Shown one piece after another: positions 33,596 to 40,080 of a stretch of DNA of 40,080 nt. Position numbers and translations under genes: made by a program. The notes below the pieces were generated by a model that saw only the letters and a list, made by a program, of their open reading frames with translations, was not told the DNA's origin and made no database searches. Source of the DNA: an uncultured Clostridia bacterium (GTDB taxonomy: Bacteria; Bacillota; Clostridia; TANB77; CAG-508). The stretch's first letter is position 1. The number at the start of each line of letters is the position of its first letter. The stretch spans positions 1 through 40,080 of the forward strand of contig CALXKC010000008.1 of NCBI GenBank assembly GCA_944388775.1, written 5' to 3'.

Positions 33596-33858
33596 ATGAT
33601 TAGGGAACAATCCCTAAAATCATAAAAATCAAAAAAGGAGGTTAAAAGCATGACGACACGAGACAGACCGACGAGCAACAAAGTATCAAAGAAATTTTTA
33701 TAAAAAGATCTGGCGGTGCACAGTTTAGCGCCGAGGAGGAAAAGAAAAAATGAGCGTTAGGTTGCGGTATACATCGGGATTTACCTGATAAGAGAATTAG
33801 ATTAATTTTTTTAAATTAATTTAATTCGGTCGGAATAGTTATTCCGACCCAGATTTTA
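33596..33858 (+). ncRNA. Structured non-coding RNA, candidate raiA-motif RNA
   Basis: This stretch of about 260 nt has its own promoter and terminator, no ORF longer than 17 codons, and base composition far above its surroundings. Distinctive blocks are GCATGACGACACGAGACAG, CCGACGAGCAAC, GATCTGGCGGTGCA, TAGCGCCGAGGAGG and GGTTGCGGTATACATCGGG. Local helices are visible (GGCG...CGCC). The blocks and the AGGAGG-like internal segments recall the raiA-motif RNAs, a large structured class widespread in Clostridia with unknown function. I make that assignment from memory and cannot confirm it without a covariance search. tmRNA, RNase P RNA, SRP RNA and 6S do not fit. Confidence 0.6.
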
Positions 33859-33865
33859 GATTTTT
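33828..33865 (+). terminator. Terminator of the structured RNA
   Basis: GGTCGGAAT-AGTT-ATTCCGACC (33828-33849) is a perfect 9-bp stem with a tetraloop, followed by T-rich sequence. Confidence 0.82.
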
Positions 33866-33878
33866 ATGATGTATGTAT

Positions 33879-33916
33879 AGAGAAGGTCACCAGATTGTGA
33901 CCTTCTCTAAAATTTT
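33879..33916. terminator. Convergent terminator
   Basis: A perfect 12-bp stem, AGAGAAGGTCAC (33879-33890) with GTGACCTTCTCT (33897-33908), has a 6-nt loop. It lies between the structured RNA and the convergent Asn-rich small gene. Confidence 0.85.
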
Positions 33917-33920
33917 GCAA

Positions 33921-34025
33921 CTATCTATTGTTATTATTATTGTTGTTTTGTCTTTCATTGTTGTTATTGTTTTGATTGTTTTTGTTATTATTATTTGACT
34001 TATTTTCTTTATTTTTCTTTGACAT
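33921..34025 (-). CDS. Asn-rich 34-residue peptide
   Basis: A short minus-strand ORF, 8 nt after a strong GGAGG site and directly before a strong terminator, encodes a peptide that is about 60% asparagine with Lys, Gln and Arg (start MSKKNKENKSN). The frame is clean and gene-like signals bracket it, so I think it is expressed. Function is unknown; a disordered peptide, perhaps spore-associated, is only a guess. Confidence 0.55.
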   Translation of the reverse strand: MSKKNKENKSNNNNKNNQNNNNNERQNNNNNNNR

Positions 34026-34097
34026 GAAAAGCACCTCCATTCAAGTTTCAATAATATTATTTTCTAAAAATCAAAAAAATATACATAAAAAATTAAT

Positions 34098-34126
34098 TTG
34101 TATTTTTTAGATATTTGATATATAAT
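34098..34126 (+). promoter_or_regulatory. Promoter of murD
   Basis: TTGTAT (34098-34103), a 17-bp spacer and TATAAT (34121-34126), about 65 nt before the start codon. Confidence 0.6.
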
Positions 34127-34190
34127 GGGTAAAAATTATAAAATATGTATTAAATATTATATAAAACATAAGATATATTAGGAGGCAAAA

Positions 34191-35591
34191 ATGGATTTTG
34201 AAAATGAAAAATTAAAAGAATTCAATGAATACATAAGATTTAGAAAAGTAGCCATAATAGGATTAGGAGTAAGTAATTTACCATTACTAGATTACATGTT
34301 TGAAAAAAAAGCAAGAGTAACGGTATTTGATGAAAGAGAAAGAGAAAAATTAAGCAAGGAAGCACTAGAAAAAATAAGTAATTATGGATTTGAGCTTATT
34401 ATTGGAAAAGACTGTTTAAAATATTTAAGAAATTTTGATATAATTTTCCGTTCACCAAGTTGTTTGCCTACTAAACCAGAATTAGTACAAGAAGAAAATA
34501 GAGGAGCAATTGTAACATCAGAAATTGAAATGTTAATGAAAATGTGCCCATGTAAAATGATTGGAGTTACTGGTAGTGACGGAAAAACAACAACAACGAG
34601 TTTAATAAATAGCATTTTGCAAAAAGCTGGTTACAAAACATTTTTAGGTGGAAATATTGGAACACCATTATTTACTAAGTTACCAGAAATGAGACCAGAA
34701 GATATTTTGGTATTAGAATTAAGTAGTTTTCAATTAATGGAAATGGAAGTAAGTCCAGATATTGCGGTTATAACTAATATAACACCAAATCATTTAAATA
34801 TTCATAAAGATTATGAAGAATATATAGAGGCAAAGAAAAATATATTCAAATATCAATCTGAAAATGGAATAACAGTATTAAACTATGATAATGAAATTAC
34901 AAGAAGTTGCGAAAAAGAAGTGCCGGGAAAAGTAATCTTTTTCAGTGGGAAAGAAAAATTAGACAATGGATTTATTGTTGACAATGGAATTATAAAAGAA
35001 TGTGAAGATAGAGTAAGAAAACATATTTTGGATACACATGATGTTATTTTAAGAGGAGAGCATAATTATGAGAATATAGCAACTGCAATAGCTGCAACAA
35101 GTACATTGGTAGATATAGAAGATGCAGTTGAAGCTGTCAAAGAGTTTAAACCAGTAGAACATAGGTTAGAGCTTGTAAGAGAAATTGATGGAGTTAAATG
35201 GTATAATGATTCTGTAAGTTCTTCACCAACAAGAACAATTGCGGGTTTAAAATCATTTACAGAAGATATTGTATTAATTGCAGGAGGTTATGACAAAAAT
35301 TTAGATTATACTCCGATTGCAAAGCCAATAGTTGAAAAAGTAAAGACTTTGATATTATTAGGTCAAACTTCTGGAAAAATTTTTGATGCAGTAAAAAGTG
35401 AATTGGAAAATCAAAATAAAGAACTTTATATATATATGTGTAATTCTTTAGAGGAAACTGTACAATTAGCAAAGAAGCACGCAACTAAAGGACAGATTGT
35501 ATTATTTTCACCTGCTAGTGCAAGTTTTGATATGTTCAAAAACTTTGCAGATAGGGGAGAACAGTTTAAAAAATTAGTTGAAAGTTTATAA
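34191..35591 (+). CDS. murD: UDP-N-acetylmuramoylalanine--D-glutamate ligase
   Basis: This 466-residue Mur ligase adds D-glutamate to UDP-MurNAc-L-Ala in peptidoglycan precursor synthesis in the cytoplasm. The N-terminal UDP-binding domain has VAIIGLGVSNLPLLDY, the central ATPase domain has the P-loop GVTGSDGKTTTT (125-136) and NITPNHLNIHKDYEEY, and the C-terminal glutamate-binding domain has EHRLELVREIDGVKWYNDSVSSSPTRT and FSPASASFDMF. It stands alone here, away from the usual dcw cluster. The ribosome binding site is AGGAGG. Confidence 0.95.
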   Translation: MDFENEKLKEFNEYIRFRKVAIIGLGVSNLPLLDYMFEKKARVTVFDEREREKLSKEALEKISNYGFELIIGKDCLKYLRNFDIIFRSPSCLPTKPELVQEENRGAIVTSEIEMLMKMCPCKMIGVTGSDGKTTTTSLINSILQKAGYKTFLGGNIGTPLFTKLPEMRPEDILVLELSSFQLMEMEVSPDIAVITNITPNHLNIHKDYEEYIEAKKNIFKYQSENGITVLNYDNEITRSCEKEVPGKVIFFSGKEKLDNGFIVDNGIIKECEDRVRKHILDTHDVILRGEHNYENIATAIAATSTLVDIEDAVEAVKEFKPVEHRLELVREIDGVKWYNDSVSSSPTRTIAGLKSFTEDIVLIAGGYDKNLDYTPIAKPIVEKVKTLILLGQTSGKIFDAVKSELENQNKELYIYMCNSLEETVQLAKKHATKGQIVLFSPASASFDMFKNFADRGEQFKKLVESL

Positions 35592-35620
35592 TTAAATATA
35601 TAGTTTAAAATTCTATTTGT

Positions 35621-35669
35621 TAGCCAGACTATTGCAAAAATTATTTTATGTAATAGTTTGGCTATTTTT
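35621..35669 (+). terminator. Terminator of murD
   Basis: TAGCCAGACTATT (35621-35633) pairs with AATAGTTTGGCTA (35652-35664), 13 bp with one G-U pair, followed by TTTTTG. Confidence 0.85.
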
Positions 35670-35728
35670 GTTGTACACAAATTTTAAAAAAATACATAAC
35701 ATATACAAAAGAAAAAGGAGGTTTTATA

Positions 35729-36404
35729 ATGTACAATCAGAGCTATGAAGAGTACATAAGAAACATACTTGGATATCCAAACTATTCTTATAACAATGAC
35801 TCTATGTCATATATGCAAAGTCAGGGATATAATCAAGACAATAATTTCAATAACAATTATAGTAATACTGTAAATAATAATGATTTAGAGCAATATTATC
35901 CCGAAATATATAAAATTGTATATCCAATGGTATCACAAATATGCAGTAATAATACAAGAGAAATAACAAGAGAAGTAATTGATGAAATGACAGATGAAAT
36001 TTATTCTGCTATTGAGGGAACATCAGACAATGAAATTAATTTATCAATAAATTTGCAAAATGATATAAGAACTGGTGAGAATAGAACTCAGCCTACAAAG
36101 GAAAAAGAAGTAAAAACATCTAGTCAGCCAATAAAAAAAGATGTTACACAAGTAGAAAATAGAAATGAAATTAGAGAGGATAGGCAGATAAGAAATAGAA
36201 CTTTACGAGATTTAATAAGAATTTTAATTATTCGAGAATTACTTAGAAGACCTGGAAATCGTCCACCAAGACCTAGACCACCTATGAGACCACCATTCCC
36301 TGGAGGGCCACGGAAGACCACCACAAGGACCTAATAGACCACCTCAAGGTGGAGGAAGACCTCCGATGATGCCAAGAGGATATTATGACATTTATGAGCA
36401 TTAG
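35729..36404 (+). pseudogene. Proline-rich-tailed protein with a frameshift
   Basis: The open frame runs 35729-36334 (201 residues): a Tyr/Asn-rich N-terminus (NQSYEEYIRNILGYPNYSY), a helical middle (EQYYPEIYKIVYPMVSQIC, about 50-95), a charged linker, then RNRTLRDLIRILIIRELLRRPGN and a Pro/Arg/Gly tail. At CCACGGAAGACC (36308-36319) the tail shifts out of frame and stops at 36334. Reading one base further, the Pro/Gly pattern continues (GRPPQGPNRPPQGGG, then MMPRGYYDIYEH) to a TAG at 36402. One extra base, most simply a G in CGG at 36311-36313, explains it. It could be a real indel, an assembly error or +1 frameshifting. I do not recognise the family; the tail suggests a cell-surface or coat protein. 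Confidence 0.7.
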
Positions 36405-36410
36405 AAAATT

Positions 36411-36443
36411 AAATCAAGAGGTATTATTATCTCTTGATTTTTT
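36411..36443 (+). terminator. Terminator after the proline-rich gene
   Basis: AAATCAAGAG (36411-36420) pairs with CTCTTGATTT (36431-36440), 10 bp, followed by T residues. It sits just after the downstream-frame stop at 36404, supporting 36404 as the real gene end. Confidence 0.8.
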
Positions 36444-36459
36444 AAGTGTATATCAATAG

Positions 36460-36488
36460 TTGACATTATTAACATAAAATGGTAAAAT
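36460..36488 (+). promoter_or_regulatory. Promoter of the kinase/ParB-like gene
   Basis: TTGACA (36460-36465), a 17-bp spacer and TAAAAT (36483-36488). Confidence 0.82.
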
Positions 36489-36523
36489 TAATGTGTAGTA
36501 AATGTGTTAATTGGAGGAATAAT

Positions 36524-37723
36524 ATGGAAGAGAATAAAATAAGAAATAAAATTTTAGCCATATCAGGTCAACCAGTAACTGGTAAAGGAACAAATATAAA
36601 AGCTATAATAGAAAAACTTAAACAAATGGGATATGCAGAGGAAAATATACATTTAGAATCAACAGGAAATGATTTTAGAAAATATTTTAATGCGATTGTT
36701 GAATTGATACAAAGTTTAGATGATGAAGAGAGTGTAAAAAAGTTAACAGAGAGTAAAGAATTAAAGAAGATTTTTAGTAATAGTGAATATAGACAAGCAT
36801 TTACAGAAACTTTAGCTATATTAAAAAAATCAGGCTTAGATTTATCAAATTTCAATATTGAACAAGCAAATAATTTAGAAGAATTTAAAAAGATTAGAAA
36901 AATTGTTGACACTTTAATTGATGAGGGAATTAAAGAAAAAGGTATTGAGATTAATAGTAAAAGGCGACCAGATGATATTTGGATAATTGATTCGAGATTG
37001 GCTTTTTATAACATACCCGATGCTTTTTCAGTAAGATTAACTGCATCTCCTGATGTTGCTGCTCAAAGATTATTGCAAGATAAAACTAGAGGAAAAGAAG
37101 ATAGTAAGTACAAAGATATAGCTGAAGCAAAGGAAGCAAGAGAAAGAAGAAGAATTGGAGAAACTTCAAGATATTTGCAAAGATACGGAGTGAATTTAGA
37201 AGATGAAAATAACTATGATTTAATTATTGACACATCTTATTCAAGTATAAATGACATTTCTAACACAATATTGAAGTGTTCAGAATTATTTTATCAAGGC
37301 AAACAATTTGAGAAAAAATGGACGAGTCCAAAGTTACTCTTACCATTACAAGGGGAAAGATTAACTTATGGAAAAGCTTTGTATGATTTAGAAGAGATAA
37401 TACAAAGCAAAAAAGAAAATGGATATTATGCTTCTTCCCCTATAGAAATAATAGAGGTAGATGGAGTAAAAGGAATAGTTGAAGGACACCATAGAAATTT
37501 CGGGGCGGCTTATAATGGATTGACACTAGTACCATATACTGTGTTAGCGAAAGATGATGAAAAACTTCCGGGAAAGAGTATTACGGCAAGACAATATATG
37601 CAAGGATTAACAGCAAGTAAATTATATGGTCATGAAGAATTGATAGGAAAAGATTTTAGTTATGAAGAAGTATATCCTGATATATATGAAAAGTTAAAGC
37701 AAAAAGAACAAGAAGAAAGATAA
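36524..37723 (+). CDS. Cytidylate-kinase-like / ParB-Srx-like fusion protein
   Basis: From the ATG after TTGGAGG this gives 399 residues. The N-terminal part is a P-loop kinase of the cytidylate kinase type: GQPVTGKGT (15-23), an LES/DFRK acceptor region, DDIWIIDSRLAFYNIPDAFSV, a lid with RLLQDKTRGKE and RERRRIGETSRYL, and YDLIIDTSYSS. The C-terminal part (about 290-350) resembles the ParB/sulfiredoxin fold: YASSPIEIIEVDG, then VEGHHRNFGAAYNG (319-332) and VPYTVLA, where GHHR matches the phosphate-binding motif. ParB-like folds include CTPases and small-molecule kinases, so the two halves may share a nucleotide or substrate. The function is unknown and the C-terminal assignment rests on motif likeness. 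Confidence 0.65.
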   Translation: MEENKIRNKILAISGQPVTGKGTNIKAIIEKLKQMGYAEENIHLESTGNDFRKYFNAIVELIQSLDDEESVKKLTESKELKKIFSNSEYRQAFTETLAILKKSGLDLSNFNIEQANNLEEFKKIRKIVDTLIDEGIKEKGIEINSKRRPDDIWIIDSRLAFYNIPDAFSVRLTASPDVAAQRLLQDKTRGKEDSKYKDIAEAKEARERRRIGETSRYLQRYGVNLEDENNYDLIIDTSYSSINDISNTILKCSELFYQGKQFEKKWTSPKLLLPLQGERLTYGKALYDLEEIIQSKKENGYYASSPIEIIEVDGVKGIVEGHHRNFGAAYNGLTLVPYTVLAKDDEKLPGKSITARQYMQGLTASKLYGHEELIGKDFSYEEVYPDIYEKLKQKEQEER

Positions 37724-37749
37724 GAATAAACTATAAAATAATAAATACA

Positions 37750-37781
37750 AAAATCCAGCTTAATTAGAGTTGGATTTTTTG
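37750..37781 (+). terminator. Terminator of the kinase/ParB-like gene
   Basis: AAATCCA pairs with TGGATTT across a short AT-rich loop, followed by a T run, 27 nt after the stop. Confidence 0.7.
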
Positions 37782-37898
37782 GTATGAAAAATTGTATTTT
37801 ATTTTTGAAAAAAATTCCAAAATGATAAAAATTTTTAAGAATATAAATCAAAAAAATACAAATAATAATATTGAGAAATTTTGAAAGGTGGTAATAGA

Positions 37899-38348
37899 AT
37901 GAAAGTTAAAGATTGTATGTGTGAAGATGTATGTTGTGTTAGACCTGAAACAAAAATACAAGAAGTAGCAAAATTAATGAACGAGCATCATATAGGATGT
38001 ATTCCAGTATGTGATGACAATAATTGCATATGTGGAATAGTAACAGATAGAGATATAATATTAAGATGTGTAGCATGTAACAAGGACATAAATCAAACAC
38101 CAGCAAGTGATATAATGACATGTAATGTTACAACATGTAAACAAGATGATGAAATGACAAATGCACAAACAAAAATGGAACAAAAACAAATAAGAAGACT
38201 ACCAGTATGTGATAGCAATAATCAAGTAGTTGGAATATTAACTTTGGGGGATTTAGCACATTTTGATACTCAATTAGGAAAGCAACAAGTATGTACAACA
38301 TTTGAAAATATATGTAATTGTGAAGGACAAATAAAAAACGGAAATTAG
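37899..38348 (+). CDS. Cysteine-rich tandem CBS-domain protein
   Basis: This 149-residue protein, from the ATG after AAAGGTGG, contains two CBS domains (about 1-58 and 70-128), each with the usual HHIGCIPV/RRLPV strand and a GIVTDRD/GILTLGD loop. Stand-alone CBS pairs bind adenine nucleotides and act as sensors. Unusual is the number of cysteines: sixteen in 149 residues, clustered as CMCEDVCC, NNCIC, CVAC, CNVTTC and CNC, which suggests metal or redox sensing. It is monocistronic and ends in a terminator. Confidence 0.9.
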   Translation: MKVKDCMCEDVCCVRPETKIQEVAKLMNEHHIGCIPVCDDNNCICGIVTDRDIILRCVACNKDINQTPASDIMTCNVTTCKQDDEMTNAQTKMEQKQIRRLPVCDSNNQVVGILTLGDLAHFDTQLGKQQVCTTFENICNCEGQIKNGN

Positions 38349-38376
38349 GATTTGGGGACTTCCCCAAATCCTTTTT
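38347..38376 (+). terminator. Terminator of the CBS gene
   Basis: AGGATTTGGGGA (38347-38358) pairs with TCCCCAAATCCT (38361-38372) and is followed by TTTT. The stem starts inside the stop codon. The GGATTTGGGGAC core resembles the REP-like elements. Confidence 0.85.
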
Positions 38377-38421
38377 GCATAATAAAAAAATTTTTACATA
38401 TATTAAAATTAGGTGAACAGC

Positions 38422-39519
38422 ATGATTATTAATATGTCATATTGGACAAGAGTATTAAAAAATATTTTATATGTAGTATTAATATTATTAGGTTTATATA
38501 TAGCTTTAGAGCTATCTATTTTTTATATGCCATTTTTAATTGCGTTTATAATATCATTAATGATTGAACCAGCAATTAAAAAAATAATGAAAAAAACACA
38601 TTTAACAAGAAGAACAAGTTCAATTATTATATTTGTCTTAGTTTCTGTTATTATAATAGGTGGTTTAGCTTGGTTATTGATAACATTATTTTCAGAATCT
38701 TCGAGTTTATTGCAGAGTTTAAACGATTACTTTGATAAGCTGTATGTGCAGTTTCAAAATTTAATAAATTATTTTGACTTTGACAATATACATTTATCAG
38801 ACGAGATATTAGAAGTAATACAAAATTCTACGGGAGATTTTCTAACTACCGCTTCTGATTGGTTAAGAAATATCTTGAATAATTTAATAAACTTTGTAAC
38901 AAGTATACCATCAATAGCTATATGTATAGGTATAACAGTAATTGCACTATATTTTATTTGTGTAGATAAAATATATATCTTAGACCAAATTGAGCATCAT
39001 TTACCTAGATTATGGGTAAAAAAGATTTCGATACATTTAAAAGAATTAATTCAAACATTAGGAGGATATCTAAAAGCAGAAGCAACACTTATATTAGTTT
39101 CTTTTATAATTTCTCTAATTGGATTATACATTTTGCAAATAGTTGGATTTAATATTCAATATCCATTACTTATGGCTTTATTTATTGGCTTTGTTGATGC
39201 TCTTCCAATACTTGGTTCTGGAACAGTTATGATTCCTTGGGCAATTATTTGTGCTTTGAATGGAGATATTAATTTAGGTATAGCTATTATTGTTTTATTA
39301 ATAATAATGTCAGTAGTTAGGCAAGTTTTGGAGCCGAAATTGGTTAGTAAAAATATTGGTGTTCATCCAATTTTTACTTTGATTGCTATGTACACAGGTT
39401 TTAAAGTGATTGGTATCATAGGCCTTTTAGTTGGACCAATAGTTTTAATTATAGTTAAAAATATTTTTTCTAATTTGATTGACCAAGGTGTATTTAAAAC
39501 TATTTTTGATAAGAAATAG
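38422..39519 (+). CDS. AI-2E family (PerM/TqsA-type) membrane protein
   Basis: This 365-residue protein has about eight membrane segments in the family pattern: two at the N-terminus (to about 50), one at about 65-90, a long extracytoplasmic helix-rich region (about 95-165) and a C-terminal bundle with the conserved GGYLKAEATLILVSF and FVDALPILGSGTVMIPWA blocks and ending QVLEPKLVSKNIGVHP. Members act as permeases or ion/H+ antiporters; the AI-2 link holds only for some. The start is the ATG 6 nt after AGGTG; an in-frame GTG three codons earlier lies within that site. Confidence 0.88.
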   Translation: MIINMSYWTRVLKNILYVVLILLGLYIALELSIFYMPFLIAFIISLMIEPAIKKIMKKTHLTRRTSSIIIFVLVSVIIIGGLAWLLITLFSESSSLLQSLNDYFDKLYVQFQNLINYFDFDNIHLSDEILEVIQNSTGDFLTTASDWLRNILNNLINFVTSIPSIAICIGITVIALYFICVDKIYILDQIEHHLPRLWVKKISIHLKELIQTLGGYLKAEATLILVSFIISLIGLYILQIVGFNIQYPLLMALFIGFVDALPILGSGTVMIPWAIICALNGDINLGIAIIVLLIIMSVVRQVLEPKLVSKNIGVHPIFTLIAMYTGFKVIGIIGLLVGPIVLIIVKNIFSNLIDQGVFKTIFDKK

Positions 39520-39543
39520 GATTTAGGGGTTTCCTAAATCCTA
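39517..39543. terminator. Bidirectional terminator holding both stop codons
   Basis: A perfect 11-bp inverted repeat, TAGGATTTAGG (39517-39527) with CCTAAATCCTA (39533-39543), has a 5-nt loop. Its outermost TAG is the stop of the AI-2E gene on one strand and of guaA on the other. Confidence 0.8.
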
Positions 39544-40080
39544 TTCCCATTCAATTGTTGCAGGTGGTTTAGAAGTAATATCATAAACAACTCTATTTAC
39601 ATGATTAACTTCATTGACAATTCTGCTTGAAACCTTTTCTAAAACATCATAAGGAATTTTGCTCCAAACACCTGTCATAAAATCAGTAGTCTCAACAGCA
39701 CGAAGAGCTATTGTATAATCATAAGTTCTTTCATCTCCCATAACACCAACAGATTTTAAATTAGTCAAAACTGCAAAATATTGATTAATACTTTTGTGTA
39801 ATCCGGCATTTCCAATTTCTTCTCTGAAAATACTGTCCGCTTCTTTTAAAATATCTAATTTGTCATCTGTTATATCTCCAATAATCCTTATAGCTAAACC
39901 TGGACCAGGGAATGGTTGTCTATATACTAAATTTTCTGGAATACCTAATTCTAAACCAGTTTTTCTAACTTCATCTTTAAATAAATCTCTTAAAGGTTCT
40001 ACAATTTCTTTAAAATCAACATAGTCAGGTAATCCACCTACATTATGATGGCTTTTAATTACAGAACTTTTACCTAATCC
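39541..40080 (-). CDS. guaA: GMP synthase (glutamine-hydrolysing), C-terminal part
   Basis: The frame stays open from the stop at 39541 to the window edge (179 codons plus stop), so the gene is cut at its 5' side. It encodes the end of the ATP-pyrophosphatase domain and the dimerisation domain of GuaA, which converts XMP to [58 protein letters not shown], and the invariant terminus PPATIEWE. It is convergent with the AI-2E gene. Confidence 0.96.
   Translation of the reverse strand, partial: GLGKSSVIKSHHNVGGLPDYVDFKEIVEPLRDLFKDEVRKTGLELGIPENLVYRQPFPGPGLAIRIIGDITDDKLDILKEADSIFREEIGNAGLHKSINQYFAVLTNLKSVGVMGDERTYDYTIALRAVETTDFMTGVWSKIPYDVLEKVSSRIVNEVNHVNRVVYDITSKPPATIEWE

Noticed and set aside
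33650..33788. Two tiny ORFs with good RBS-like sequences (33650-33703, 17 codons; 33750-33788, 12 codons)
   Set aside because: They lie inside the structured RNA, whose conserved-looking blocks account for the AGGAGG sequences. No other sign of coding.

Overview
The window is AT-rich, single-replicon DNA typical of a low-GC anaerobic Firmicute (class Clostridia). Support for this: strong AGGAGG-type ribosome binding sites; perfectly spaced TTGACA-17-TATAAT promoters; abundant ATA, AGA and TTA codons; a bifurcating [FeFe] hydrogenase; a class 1B (PyrK/PyrD) dihydroorotate dehydrogenase; a DUF1540 peptide and a TenpN/ToxN-like type III toxin. I see no rRNA, tRNA, CRISPR array, phage structural gene or transposase. 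Species cannot be fixed from the sequence.

Layout. 1-7.8 kb: housekeeping and small genes (HD hydrolase, MFS transporter, Prx6-type peroxiredoxin, DUF1540 peptide, class II aldolase, smpB, two signal-peptide/C-terminal-anchor proteins, a CmpB-like membrane protein, a pyrE-like phosphoribosyltransferase and an orphan 59-residue ORF between inverted repeats). 7.8-10.4 kb, minus strand: a type III toxin-antitoxin locus (consensus promoter, two 49-nt antitoxin RNA repeats, attenuating hairpin, RNase-like toxin) followed by uvrB. 10.6-15.1 kb: pyrimidine operon pyrC, ArsC/Spx-like gene, pyrF, pyrK, pyrD. 15.1-29.1 kb: a Ter (tellurium-resistance type) stress island, described below. 29.2-33.5 kb: hydC-hydB-hydA. 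33.6-33.85 kb: a structured non-coding RNA that I think is a raiA-motif RNA. 34.2-40.08 kb: murD, a frameshifted proline-rich gene, a cytidylate-kinase/ParB-like fusion, a cysteine-rich CBS protein, an AI-2E-family permease and the 3' part of guaA.

The Ter island has four transcription units, each with its own near-consensus promoter: (i) an unrecognised 376-residue protein; (ii) a divergent TerD and a TelA; (iii) CitE-like lyase, PRTase_2/TRSP protein, StiP/PELOTA protein, ATP-grasp ligase and HAD phosphatase, the biosynthetic set that comparative genomics has linked to an uncharacterised nucleoside-like metabolite; (iv) three TerD paralogues, then a PMCA-type Ca2+ P-type ATPase on its own promoter. 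The 5' leaders of the divergent-TerD, triple-TerD and ATPase units share a common architecture (AT hairpin, short hairpin, AAAGGAGTGA box). Two of them are clearly homologous with base changes that keep pairing. This looks like an undescribed cis-regulatory RNA that ties calcium-binding TerD proteins to the calcium pump. Greater use of CTG and CGG codons than in the flanks suggests that the island was acquired horizontally.

Scattered GGGGACGGTCC-type palindromes (downstream of fba/smpB, after pyrE, and between hydB and hydA) look like REP/RAYT-type elements whose transposase is not in the window.
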